Assembly (NCBI GenBank): GCA_963758505.1
Contig: CAVWVJ010000002.1
Span: 1-64,000 of the forward strand
Direction of reading: 5' to 3'
DNA from: Korobacter sp963758505
Lineage (GTDB): Bacteria > Acidobacteriota > Terriglobia > Terriglobales > Acidobacteriaceae
DNA: 64,000 nt
Part shown: positions 17,686 to 26,032 of the stretch, piece by piece
Position numbering within the stretch: position 1 is the first letter of the stretch
Layout of the letters: every line of letters begins with the position of its first letter
Notes under the pieces: generated by a model
Databases searched by the model: none
Told to the model about the DNA's origin: nothing
What the model saw: only the letters and a program-made list of their open reading frames with translations
Program-made: the position numbers and the translations under genes

Positions 17686-18576
17686 TTACTGGCCGCCACG
17701 CACGGTCAGCACCGGACATCGCGCGTGCGCGAGCACGTAGCTCGCGACCGTCCAAGGCAGATGCGATGTCGCGTGCCGCCCTGCATGGACTCCCATTACG
17801 ATCAGGTCGGCTTCCATCTCCGTCGCGATGCGCACGATGTCCGGACCGGGAGCGCCGAAGCGGGCCACAAATTCCGTCGTATCGCCTTCCATTCCCTCAG
17901 GCACGAACTCTTTCATCCGCGAAATGCTTTCGTGGATCAACGCATCGCCGGTGTCCAACGGTAGCGTGCCCACATGGCTGATAACGTGAAGGAAAGTGAC
18001 CTTCGAGCGATCTTCCTGGGCAAACATCAACGCATAGGGCAGGGCGTGCGTCGATCCATCGGAGAAATCGGTGGCGAACACGATCCGCCACATCTTCTGC
18101 CTCGGCAGCACCGGCGGCATCACCTCCGGACCTATCGTCATCACTGGACACTTCACCGTGCGGTAGATCTCTTCCGCAACCGAGCCGACGATCAGTTTGT
18201 GCAGCACGCCCCGGCCATGGGTACCGAGAATCACGAGATCGATCCGCTTATCGGCTACCACCTGGCGGATGACGTCCCACACTTCACCATCCATCACGAT
18301 CGACTGGTGGGCCACATCCCGTAATGGGGCGGCGTTGAGAAAGTTCTCCATCTCCCGCTCTGCCCCTTTATGCAGCATTTCGCTCTGGTCCGGAACCGGC
18401 TCTACTGGAACAACGGCAGGCATCGGCGGCACGGCGTGAGCCAGAAACAAGGTAGCGTTGTAGCGGTTCGTGAATTCCAGCGCGAAGGGTAAAGCCCGCT
18501 CTGACGCCGAGGAAAAATCAGTGGCGAACAGAACGCTGCGAATCGCGATAATTGAGGGCCGTTCGGTAATCAGCAT
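17686..18576 (-). CDS. Tandem-domain universal stress protein
   Basis: Two UspA folds in one 296-residue chain (about 8-150 and 158-293). Each starts with the strand pattern (RSVLFATDFSSASERAL; RIVFATDFSDGSTHAL) and ends with a G-2x-G-9x-G-like nucleotide loop: GTHGRGVLHKLIVGSVAEEI in domain 1 and GVHAGRHATSHLPWTVASYV in domain 2. Domain 1 has the better-preserved ATP-binding signature. Cytosolic stress protein; no partner gene nearby. Shares the terminator at 17644 with the M28 gene. Confidence 0.93.
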   Translation of the reverse strand: MLITERPSIIAIRSVLFATDFSSASERALPFALEFTNRYNATLFLAHAVPPMPAVVPVEPVPDQSEMLHKGAEREMENFLNAAPLRDVAHQSIVMDGEVWDVIRQVVADKRIDLVILGTHGRGVLHKLIVGSVAEEIYRTVKCPVMTIGPEVMPPVLPRQKMWRIVFATDFSDGSTHALPYALMFAQEDRSKVTFLHVISHVGTLPLDTGDALIHESISRMKEFVPEGMEGDTTEFVARFGAPGPDIVRIATEMEADLIVMGVHAGRHATSHLPWTVASYVLAHARCPVLTVRGGQ

Positions 18577-18670
18577 AGCGAACCCCCGGGCCGAGTGGAC
18601 CTCGGCGAACTTAATCCTAGGTCGCGCGCAAAACCCGTGCAGTGACCGTCGTCACAGGGGAGGGGCAGCT

Positions 18671-19897
18671 TCAGGGACGGGAGCTTCTCTCCCTCTGGGC
18701 AAATCTTTGCAGGGCCAATGTTAACGCGGCTGCATGCAGGGAGAGCTGGTAGTTTCTTGCGACTTTGCGAATACTTTCCCACATCGAGGCGAGTTCCGCA
18801 TTCAGGTTTGCATGCCTCTCCTTCGAGGAGAAGCCGCTCTGGCGGGCCGTGAGTTCCGCCCGTATCGAACCTGCCCCCAGGATCGTCCCGTCAACCAGGC
18901 ACACCTCGTGTTCCATCAACCAGTCCTCTGCGTCGGACCGAAGGAATGCATCAACCACATCTACGACGATCGTCGATCTCCCAAGCGCACGCAAGCCTTG
19001 GGCGAAGTCCGCAACCGGAGCGCAGAGTAGCAGCACATCGGCCGGAAACGTGAAAGCATCGGCATGCAACCCATGCGTCGCGCCGGGGTATTCCGCCGCA
19101 AATCCTCCTGCAGTGATGTGGCGCAGCAGATCAGGAATATTGAGCCCGCCGGCATCCAGCAGAGAACCGGACTCATCGGCTGCTGCTACGATTCGCGCGC
19201 CACCCGCGACCAGATTCTGCACGCACGCGCGCGCCAGCGGTCCCGTTCCGACGACGGAAACCGCTGATCCTCTCAGCTTCTTGCTGCATTCCTCCAAGGC
19301 GAGTGAAGTCAGGCAGACAACCGACTCGGCATACAGCTCATTGCGCGAGGCGCAATAGTCTTCCGCCGGGACGGCAGGCATCCTAAGCTTGTGCCCCAGC
19401 TGTACTGCAGCTTCCGACGTCCATCGCGCAAATGCCGCGGAGGCGAGGTCCTCGGGGAGCAGGAGTGCGTCGTTCCCAAGCATCCTTACGATGACCGGTG
19501 CACACTCGCGGGCGAGATGCCACAAATCCTGCTCGCTGATCGAAGATGTTGCGAGCTGCAATCCCAGCGCCGCTCCCGCATACTCACACCCGGCGAGTGC
19601 CGCTCTCAATTGCAACTCCTGCGCCGCAGATGCCACGCTGGGAGCAAAACAATTCACTCCCACCGCAACCTTCAGCAGAGTGCCTTCGCAACCCGGCGAC
19701 ATCGTCGCCATATGCAGCGAGGCCACTCCTCCGGAGTTGCTTCCAGATCCATGCCTCGACACGCATTCGAGCTGTGGTGTTCGCAAGCAGCGTGCCAGTT
19801 CCGGCGAGATATCGAGGATCTGCGCTGCTCGCTCCCATGCAGCCGAACGCTGAAGATCGCTGCCGTCGACCCGCATCGGTATTTCCGAGGTGACCAT
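18671..19897 (-). CDS. Degenerate Glu/Leu/Phe/Val-dehydrogenase-like protein
   Basis: 408 residues with the layout of amino-acid dehydrogenases. The N-terminal half has LARCLRTPQLECV, and the C-terminal Rossmann half has VVGTGPLARACVQNLVAGGA, then AADESGSLLDAGGLNIPDLL, very like the glutamate dehydrogenase dinucleotide fold. The glycine-rich catalytic segment that normally contains Lys (P-x-G-G-x-K-G) appears as EYAGAALGL, with no lysine, so dehydrogenase activity is doubtful. GAGGAGA precedes ATG 19897. Last gene of a four-gene minus-strand set with NrfD-like, 4Fe-4S and GcvH-like proteins, 47 bp after the NrfD-like gene. Role unknown; perhaps a redox sensor or partner of that complex. Confidence 0.65.
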   Translation of the reverse strand: MVTSEIPMRVDGSDLQRSAAWERAAQILDISPELARCLRTPQLECVSRHGSGSNSGGVASLHMATMSPGCEGTLLKVAVGVNCFAPSVASAAQELQLRAALAGCEYAGAALGLQLATSSISEQDLWHLARECAPVIVRMLGNDALLLPEDLASAAFARWTSEAAVQLGHKLRMPAVPAEDYCASRNELYAESVVCLTSLALEECSKKLRGSAVSVVGTGPLARACVQNLVAGGARIVAAADESGSLLDAGGLNIPDLLRHITAGGFAAEYPGATHGLHADAFTFPADVLLLCAPVADFAQGLRALGRSTIVVDVVDAFLRSDAEDWLMEHEVCLVDGTILGAGSIRAELTARQSGFSSKERHANLNAELASMWESIRKVARNYQLSLHAAALTLALQRFAQRERSSRP

Positions 19898-19944
19898 AGC
19901 CTCTCCTCAAGGCGCCTTGGGCCGGAAGGTAAATCCGTATCTCC

Positions 19945-21129
19945 TTACGCCTGCGCCACGGCTCCGCCGTTCGCCAGCCATCGCTTGGGCTGTGTCACGC
20001 GAACCACCCGCGGCACGATGTCGAGATATAGCACCGCATACCGGAACGCAATCACGCACCCCGCGATCAGCAGCAAGGTCGACGAAATCTCCGACCACTT
20101 CGGCGTGTAGAACACGTTCATCGACCGTTCGAAGCCGGTGATGCACACGTTTAGCCGGTTAATCACGAAGCCCGCCACCACCGAGCAGCAGGTCCAATAC
20201 AGGTAAAGCGGCGTGTTGAGCACCTTCTCGAACTGCAGCAGAAGGATGGGCGCCACGGCGAGCAGAACTACTTCCAGCCAGAAATATCCGGTCTCGCGCA
20301 CCGGCAGGAAGAGATAGTGCGCGCCGCCGTGGGAAAGCAGGTCGAGGCCGCGGAAGAAGACGTAGACGACCAGCAGCAGCGAGATCACTCGCGCGAGCTC
20401 GCGCAGGATTCCATAATCGATGCGCGCATCCAGAGAGCGCATGCTCAGGTAGAGCGCGATGATAGTCATCGCCAATCCAGCGGCAATCGCCGACAGGAAA
20501 AAGAGCGCGTGGATGTTATGGGTGTACCAAAGCGGATACAGCTTGCCCGGTGAAAGCAGGAACAACCCGCCCAGGAAAGACTGGTGCATGGAGGATAGCA
20601 ACACGCCCGCCATCACTACCCCTACCGTCACCCGATGATGCCAGTGCAGAACCAGTTCCCGCGCACGCTGCCATGGAATCTTCTCGATCAGCGCTGGACA
20701 GAACTCAAGCGTCAGCACCGTCGTGTACGTCATCACGCACATCGCTACATCGAACAGCATCGATGCATGGTTCCAGTAGATGAAGATGTGCCAGAAGCGC
20801 CACGGCAACCCGATCTCGTACATATAGCCGAACATCACGCTGACATATCCGAGAAATCCGATCAGCACCGCTGCGCGCACGATGGGCCGGTAGCGCTCCA
20901 TTCCCAGCACATATACGGCGCCGGAGAGCGCGAAGGCGCCCGCCGAGAGTCCAACTCCGCACAGTGTTCCGAAGCCTACCCACATACCCCAGGGCATCTG
21001 GTCAGAGAGGTTCGTGCTGGCATGCAGCCCGTGAAAGAAACGCAGGTAGGTCGCATAAGCGCCGGCCGCAAAGATGATCAGCGTAATCACGCGCCACACT
21101 GTGAGTTTAGGAACCTTGGTCGCTGTCAT
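19945..21129 (-). CDS. NrfD/HybB-like polytopic membrane subunit
   Basis: 394-residue integral membrane protein of the polysulfide reductase NrfD family, with about ten hydrophobic helices (VWRVITLIIFAAGAYATYLR first). Such subunits pass electrons between quinones and a periplasmic 4Fe-4S partner. The C-terminus is long (YTPKWSEISSTLLLIAGC). Its ATG lies 2 bp after the stop of the 4Fe-4S gene, indicating coupled synthesis. No hydrogenase, molybdopterin or cytochrome c subunit is encoded nearby, so the electron donor or acceptor cannot be named. Confidence 0.88.
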   Translation of the reverse strand: MTATKVPKLTVWRVITLIIFAAGAYATYLRFFHGLHASTNLSDQMPWGMWVGFGTLCGVGLSAGAFALSGAVYVLGMERYRPIVRAAVLIGFLGYVSVMFGYMYEIGLPWRFWHIFIYWNHASMLFDVAMCVMTYTTVLTLEFCPALIEKIPWQRARELVLHWHHRVTVGVVMAGVLLSSMHQSFLGGLFLLSPGKLYPLWYTHNIHALFFLSAIAAGLAMTIIALYLSMRSLDARIDYGILRELARVISLLLVVYVFFRGLDLLSHGGAHYLFLPVRETGYFWLEVVLLAVAPILLLQFEKVLNTPLYLYWTCCSVVAGFVINRLNVCITGFERSMNVFYTPKWSEISSTLLLIAGCVIAFRYAVLYLDIVPRVVRVTQPKRWLANGGAVAQA

Positions 21130-21131
21130 GG

Positions 21132-21899
21132 CTATCGGCCTCCCTTTGGATTATTTGCTTCCCGCTCCTGCGCCTCGGCCAGAGCCACTTCCCGCCGTCG
21201 CTGCGTGATCCAGTACAACCCCGCCAGGATCGATCCGCCGACCATGACTACCGTCGGTGCATCGCCCATGGCGGTAGCCGTTAAAGTGCGCAGCGGCTGC
21301 GCGTCTTTCGTAGTGGGCTTGAACCCGATCTTCTCGAACTCCACATCGGAGATGTAGAAGACCGAAGTGCCGCCCAGTTCATCCGTGCCATAAATCCGCT
21401 GTACGTAGGCTGGATCGTCGCGCAGCCGCTTCCATGCCTCAGCAAGGATCTCCGAGCGCGTTCCGAACACCGTGGCGCCGACCGGGCAAGCTTCCGCGCA
21501 CGCCGTCTGCTGCCCTTTCTTCACCCGTTCCGCGCACATATCGCATTTCTTCACGAAAGGCGCCAGTTTCGTCCACTCATAACGCGGCACCGAATACGGG
21601 CACGCCACCATGCAGTAGCGGCACCCGATGCACTTATCGGCGTTGTACGTCACCGGGCCGAAGGAGTTCTTGTTCAACGCTCCCACCGGGCACGCCGAGA
21701 CGCACGCCGGATCCTGGCAGTGCATACACACCCGCCGCACATGCCGGTCTGCTTTGTCCTGCACCACCGTCAGCGCCGTGTAAGAAAGCTCCGGCTCATG
21801 CTCCATCGGGTAGTGGTGCAGCGTCTTGCACGCCTGCTCGCAACTCTGGCACCCGATGCATTGCTTCACGTCGATCAACATCGCAAATTGTTTTTCCAT
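21132..21899 (-). CDS. HybA-like four-cluster 4Fe-4S ferredoxin subunit
   Basis: 255 residues with four cysteine groups for four [4Fe-4S] clusters: CIGCQSCEQACKTLHH, CMHCQDPACVSACPVGAL, CIGCRYCMVACPYSVP and KKCDMCAERV...CAEACPVGA. A C-terminal membrane anchor (VVMVGGSILAGLYWI, about 215-235) is as in HybA. There is no Tat signal: the protein begins MEKQFAMLIDVKQCIGC, so the clusters may face the cytoplasm, or export may occur with a partner. Electron carrier between the NrfD-like subunit and an unknown partner. Confidence 0.9.
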   Translation of the reverse strand: MEKQFAMLIDVKQCIGCQSCEQACKTLHHYPMEHEPELSYTALTVVQDKADRHVRRVCMHCQDPACVSACPVGALNKNSFGPVTYNADKCIGCRYCMVACPYSVPRYEWTKLAPFVKKCDMCAERVKKGQQTACAEACPVGATVFGTRSEILAEAWKRLRDDPAYVQRIYGTDELGGTSVFYISDVEFEKIGFKPTTKDAQPLRTLTATAMGDAPTVVMVGGSILAGLYWITQRRREVALAEAQEREANNPKGGR

Positions 21900-21941
21900 G
21901 GTTTTCGTCTCCTCTTCGGCTCAAGTTGCGAATCGGGTTCT

Positions 21942-22610
21942 CTATGTGAGGAAGAACTCCTTCACAATCCGCTCCTGAGTTGCGGGATCCATTTGCATCA
22001 GCAGACCGCTTATCGGAATGCCGCCGTCCTGCGCCATGGCGGGCGCATACTGTGAAGCCAACGCGCCCATGCGGTTCAACGTGTTCTGCATCCAGGGCGC
22101 CACCAGCGGCCCCTGAATCAGGTTCTTCAGGTTGGTCTGCATATCAGGCGACTTCACCACGCAGATCCATCCATCTTTATAGGGATCACTGTTCAACAGC
22201 GCCGGGTTCTTGATGACCTGATGGTTGAGAGAGACCACCACGCCTTCCACCGGCGAAAGCATCTCTACCGATTTGCCTTCACGCGTGACCGTCCAGAGCT
22301 TCTGCCCCTGGCGCACCCAGCGGTTCAACTCGACGGTTTCCACCCGGTCGACCTTGCCGAACAATTGCGCGGCAAAAGCGTCCATGCCGACGCGCGCATT
22401 CTGGTGTCCCTCGTCACATACCCAGGCATGCCCCGGATGAAACGAGTAGCCAGTCGGAATCTCGAACCCGGCAGTCTTAGTCATGACTGGCGCAGGGGTG
22501 CGCAGCCGCGGCGATACCTCCGATTGTGCCTGGAGTGCCTCGGTGGGACGACGAAAGTACGTGACCGTGATGATCAGTAAGAAGGTAAGAAGTACGAATA
22601 AGATCGACAT
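21942..22610 (-). CDS. Membrane-anchored GcvH-like (lipoyl-fold) protein
   Basis: 222 residues: an N-terminal membrane helix (SILFVLLTFLLIITVTYF), then a glycine-cleavage H-like fold (YSFHPGHAWVCDEG, VRVGMDAFAAQLFG-like strands, MLSPVEGVVVSLN, DPYKDGWICVVKSP). In true GcvH the lipoylated Lys is in an E-S-V-K motif; here the corresponding stretch reads REGKSVEML, with a Lys close to but not clearly at that place, so lipoylation is uncertain. ATG 22610 is chosen for its GAGGAGG site; an upstream in-frame start is weaker. First gene of the redox set at 18671-22610. Confidence 0.82.
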   Translation of the reverse strand: MSILFVLLTFLLIITVTYFRRPTEALQAQSEVSPRLRTPAPVMTKTAGFEIPTGYSFHPGHAWVCDEGHQNARVGMDAFAAQLFGKVDRVETVELNRWVRQGQKLWTVTREGKSVEMLSPVEGVVVSLNHQVIKNPALLNSDPYKDGWICVVKSPDMQTNLKNLIQGPLVAPWMQNTLNRMGALASQYAPAMAQDGGIPISGLLMQMDPATQERIVKEFFLT

Positions 22611-22935
22611 CGCGCCCTCCTCGATTCTGCGAGGGCGGTCGCGCCTCACTGCAGAAACCACCTGGCTTGGACCGCGCTCACCTTCTTTCTATGCAGTCAC
22701 AAGGCCATGTGCGCTTCGATTGCGCTTCATTGAAAACAAAGCTGTTGCTGGAGTTTGGTCGAAAATTTTCCCGATTTGGACCACTGCGTTTCGCTCCACC
22801 ACTGCATTTTGCAGCGGTGCAAACCCGCAGATTGCGATAGCACGCAATGCGGACGACGAATCGCTTATCGGAAGACGAGGAATTACGCTAGGAGAATAGC
22901 GCTCCACCAGACGACGCTTTGATCAGTGCAGACGT
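22611..22935. other. Intergenic, no gene seen
   Basis: About 325 bases between the 5' end of the redox gene set and the 3' end of the GH18 gene. No convincing open frame or tRNA. It contains several A/T-richer stretches (for example around 22745-22765) where the promoter of the redox set may lie, but no clear -35/-10 pair could be fixed. Confidence 0.5.
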
Positions 22936-24066
22936 TTACTTGTGGTCCACCGCGCGGACCATGTCATACATCGCATCGAGCAGGTCCTGGGATTTGCCGT
23001 CATAATCGCCGCTCAGATCCCACATGAACATGCCGCCGAAATCCCGCTTCCCGACGACATAGTAGGTCTTCAGTGCCGTGGAGTACGGATCGTCGTAGGT
23101 GATGAATCCGTCCTTGCCGCCCGGTCCCTGGTAGAGCAAATAAGGCTCAGCGGCGGCAGAATCCCAGTGGCGCGCCCATCCCTTTGCGTTCACCCGCTGC
23201 TTGATGTACGTCCCGTAATTCCAGGAACCCGCCGCGCTGCAATCGCCCTTGGGACAGTAGTTCCACAAGTTCTGCACGTTATCGAATTCGTATCCATAAA
23301 ATGCAGTTCCGATGTTGAGTTTCGCGCGCGGCACGCCATAGATTTTGTTGTAGAGGTCCATGGAAGTCTTCAGGCTCCCCGCCTGCTCGGGATCCGCGGG
23401 ATCCTGCAGCAGCGGGGAGTTGAGTCCCGCGTAATCCATCCATGGTCCCGAGAAGTCGTACGTCATCACGTTAAAGAAATCGACGATCGGCGCCAGTGCC
23501 GGCACATCGAACCCCGTGCCGTAGTTTCGAGGATCGGCGGAAATTGCCATCGAGATCAGCCAGCGTGGCCGCGGCATTTCGCGCCGCAACGCCTCCATCA
23601 ACATCGTGCAATGGTTCGTATCCTCAGGAGCGTTCGGAACCTCCCAATCGATATCGATGCCGTCATAGTCATGCGCTACCAGGAACGCATGAATGTTCTT
23701 CGCCAGCACGGAGCGCAGGTGAGCACTCCCCGCGATCTTGGCAAACGCAGCCGCCTGCGCCGAATCGGCTCCGCCCATCGAGAGGATCACCTTTACCCCT
23801 GCTTTATGCGCGTTGCGGTTCAAGGCCGGTTCGATAAGCTCGGCATCGACCTGCAGCGCACCATTGCCCGACGGGTCGAGCAACAAGAAGGCGTGCAGGA
23901 TGTGGGTGAGCTTATCGTAAGGAATCTTCTCGGCGTTGTAAGCCGGCGTCTGATCTTTCGCCCAATCCGGGTAATAGGCCAGCAGCCGTTTGTGACTCTC
24001 CGCCAGCGCCGGAACAGCCAACCCAACCAAAAGGACGTAAGCGAAGAACCGTTTTGCCAGACCCAT
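22936..24066 (-). CDS. Secreted GH18 glycoside hydrolase (chitinase-like)
   Basis: 376-residue exported enzyme. The signal peptide FFAYVLLVGLAVPALA is followed by a TIM barrel starting KRLLAYYPDWA, with the GH18 catalytic motif DGIDIDWEVP (D-x-x-D-x-D-x-E, Glu acid) and the later strand FNVMTYDFSGPW. It should hydrolyse beta-1,4-GlcNAc polymers such as chitin or peptidoglycan-like glycans. ATG 24066 follows GGGAG by about nine bases and begins just before the signal peptide; the frame is open upstream but that part is unlike a leader. Divergent from the GH39 gene, so the two may share a control region. Confidence 0.92.
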   Translation of the reverse strand: MGLAKRFFAYVLLVGLAVPALAESHKRLLAYYPDWAKDQTPAYNAEKIPYDKLTHILHAFLLLDPSGNGALQVDAELIEPALNRNAHKAGVKVILSMGGADSAQAAAFAKIAGSAHLRSVLAKNIHAFLVAHDYDGIDIDWEVPNAPEDTNHCTMLMEALRREMPRPRWLISMAISADPRNYGTGFDVPALAPIVDFFNVMTYDFSGPWMDYAGLNSPLLQDPADPEQAGSLKTSMDLYNKIYGVPRAKLNIGTAFYGYEFDNVQNLWNYCPKGDCSAAGSWNYGTYIKQRVNAKGWARHWDSAAAEPYLLYQGPGGKDGFITYDDPYSTALKTYYVVGKRDFGGMFMWDLSGDYDGKSQDLLDAMYDMVRAVDHK

Positions 24067-24286
24067 CGAAAAGACTCCCTTCCACCGAGTGCGCGCCAGT
24101 TTATCGCTGGTTTTAAAACGGTTCAAATAAATTCGAGAGTTCCTAATTTCGAGGGAACGGCGGTCAATCTCAGTTGCCCTGTCCCTGCGCTCCAGCAAAC
24201 TGCGCCGCTGCCCTTGACAACTCTTCGGAAAAGAGATTTCATCGACAGGATCTTCTATTAATTCGATTTAGTTGAGGGTAAGACCA

Positions 24287-25789
24287 ATGTTGCTCCGTCG
24301 CTGCGTTCCCGCCCTGCTCGCACTGTTTTCGCTCGTCACCCCGGTTTTTTCACAAGCCTCGCCCGAGAAGATCGTTATCAACGTCCAGGCTCCACGGCAT
24401 CCCTTCCCTCATTTCTGGGAAGAGACCTTCGGTTCCGGCCGCGCCATTCTTACTTTGCGTGAGGGATATCGCAGCGACCTCCAGGAAGTCAAGAAAGTCA
24501 CCGATTTCCAATACGTCCGCTTCCACGCCATCCTGCACGACGAAGTCGGCGTCTATGACGAGGACAAGAGCGGCAACCCCATCTACAACTTCTCCTACAT
24601 CGACCAGATCTACGATGGCTTGCTCAAGAACGGGGTACGGCCCTTTGTCGAAATCAGCTTCATGCCGAAAAAACTCGCCCTGCGCCAGGACGTACACCCC
24701 TTCTGGTACAAGCAGATCGTCTCCCCTCCCAAGGACTACAAGAAATGGGACGACCTGATGCATGCCTTTGCACAGCACCTTGTCGATCGCTATGGCATCG
24801 ATGAAGTGGCACAGTGGTATTTCGAAGTCTGGAACGAACCCAACATAGACTTCTGGTCCGGCGTTCCAAAGCAGGCTACTTACTTCGAACTGTATGACCA
24901 TACGGCACGCGCGTTGAAGGCAGTGAGTCCGCGTCTGCGCGTCGGCGGTCCGGCTACCGCTGCCGCCCACTGGATTCCCGAATTTCTCCAGCACACCTCC
25001 GCGGAAAACGTGCCTCTCGACTTCGTCTCCACCCACGGCTACGCCGACGACACCGTGCAGGACCTCTTCGGCACGGACGAGGACATTCCCTTGGACCGCC
25101 GTGTCTGCGCTGCAATCAAGAAGGTGCACGATGAGATCGGAGCCTCCAGGCGTCCGCATTTGCCCCTGATGTGGACAGAATGGAATGTCCCGTCTTTCGA
25201 TAAGCTCAACGCCCGCGACACCATCTACGTCGGAGCCGCGCTCGCCGACGATATCCAGCAGTGTGACGGCCTCGTGAACATGATGTCGTTCTGGACCTTC
25301 AGCGACGTCTTCGAAGAGAACGGTCCCGGCAAGGAACCTTTCGATGGCAGCTTCGGCTTGATGGCGCTCGGTGGAATCAAGAAGCCGAGCTACGCCGACT
25401 TCGCCCTGCTGCACAAACTTGGGAACGAACGCGTTGAGCAGAACACTCCCGGCATCCTGGTTACCCGCCGCACGGACGGTTCCCTTGCGATCGCGCTTTG
25501 GAACCTGGTCGACCCTGATAAGCAAGGCGCCACGCGCAGCGTGCAGCTCGATCTGCACGGTATCTCGGCCGACAGTCGTGTGCGCTTAAGCCGCGTCGAT
25601 GCGGAGCACGGCAACACTCTGGCTGCCTATAAGAAGATGGGAAGTCCCCGCTATCCCACACCGCCGCAGGTCAAAGAATTGAACCGCGTCGCCGACGCTG
25701 ACAGCTCTGAAACTCTGACGCTCTCGCATGGAACGATCAAGCTGGAACTGCCGGTAAATGCGGTGTTTCTGCTGGAGATCGGCAAATAA
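24287..25789 (+). CDS. Secreted GH39 glycoside hydrolase (beta-xylosidase-like)
   Basis: 500-residue exported clan GH-A enzyme. Signal peptide LLRRCVPALLALFSLVTPVFS; acid/base Glu in WYFEVWNEPNIDFW; nucleophile Glu in LPLMWTEWNVPSF; the substrate-binding HGYADDT loop is typical of GH39 xylosidases. A C-terminal beta-sandwich (about 390-500) completes it. Start ATG 24287 has GAGG nine bases upstream; a TTG at 24272 overlaps that site. Likely target is xylan- or iduronide-type glycans. Beside a GH18 chitinase, it suggests polymer scavenging in soil. Confidence 0.9.
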   Translation: MLLRRCVPALLALFSLVTPVFSQASPEKIVINVQAPRHPFPHFWEETFGSGRAILTLREGYRSDLQEVKKVTDFQYVRFHAILHDEVGVYDEDKSGNPIYNFSYIDQIYDGLLKNGVRPFVEISFMPKKLALRQDVHPFWYKQIVSPPKDYKKWDDLMHAFAQHLVDRYGIDEVAQWYFEVWNEPNIDFWSGVPKQATYFELYDHTARALKAVSPRLRVGGPATAAAHWIPEFLQHTSAENVPLDFVSTHGYADDTVQDLFGTDEDIPLDRRVCAAIKKVHDEIGASRRPHLPLMWTEWNVPSFDKLNARDTIYVGAALADDIQQCDGLVNMMSFWTFSDVFEENGPGKEPFDGSFGLMALGGIKKPSYADFALLHKLGNERVEQNTPGILVTRRTDGSLAIALWNLVDPDKQGATRSVQLDLHGISADSRVRLSRVDAEHGNTLAAYKKMGSPRYPTPPQVKELNRVADADSSETLTLSHGTIKLELPVNAVFLLEIGK

Positions 25790-25918
25790 GCGTCGTCCCT
25801 CGGGTCTCCGCTTTTCGGGATCTCCGCGCTTTGCCCGCTCCGTCTTGTGCGCCGGGCGACGTTGGTATCGAGGCTCGACTTCAATCACGCATCCTGCGTT
25901 TCTGTCCAAGGACAGAGT

Positions 25919-25985
25919 TTTGTATCAGGACACGACTTTAGTCGTGCCGCCACGAGCACTCAAAATCGGGCTTTAGCCCCTGCAG
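25919..25985 (+). repeat. Dispersed family A palindromic repeat, single copy
   Basis: TTGTATCAGGACACGACTTT, then AGTCGTGCCGCCACGAGC, then ATCGGGCTTTAGCCCCTGCA: two stem-loops (GACACGACT/AGTCGTGCC and GGGCT/AGCCC). Same element as at 5191-5676, 48089-48158, 60145-60214 and 60439-60508. It sits between two unrelated genes. The remaining 25790-26032 holds no gene. Confidence 0.85.
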
Positions 25986-26032
25986 GCCCGCGAGGGCGCA
26001 CGAGGAGATGCGTCAACCGATCGAAATTCGTT

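Noticed and set aside
24350..25558. 402-codon minus-strand frame opposite the GH39 gene
   Set aside because: Mirror of GH39 codon bias; the plus-strand gene has catalytic motifs and a signal peptide.
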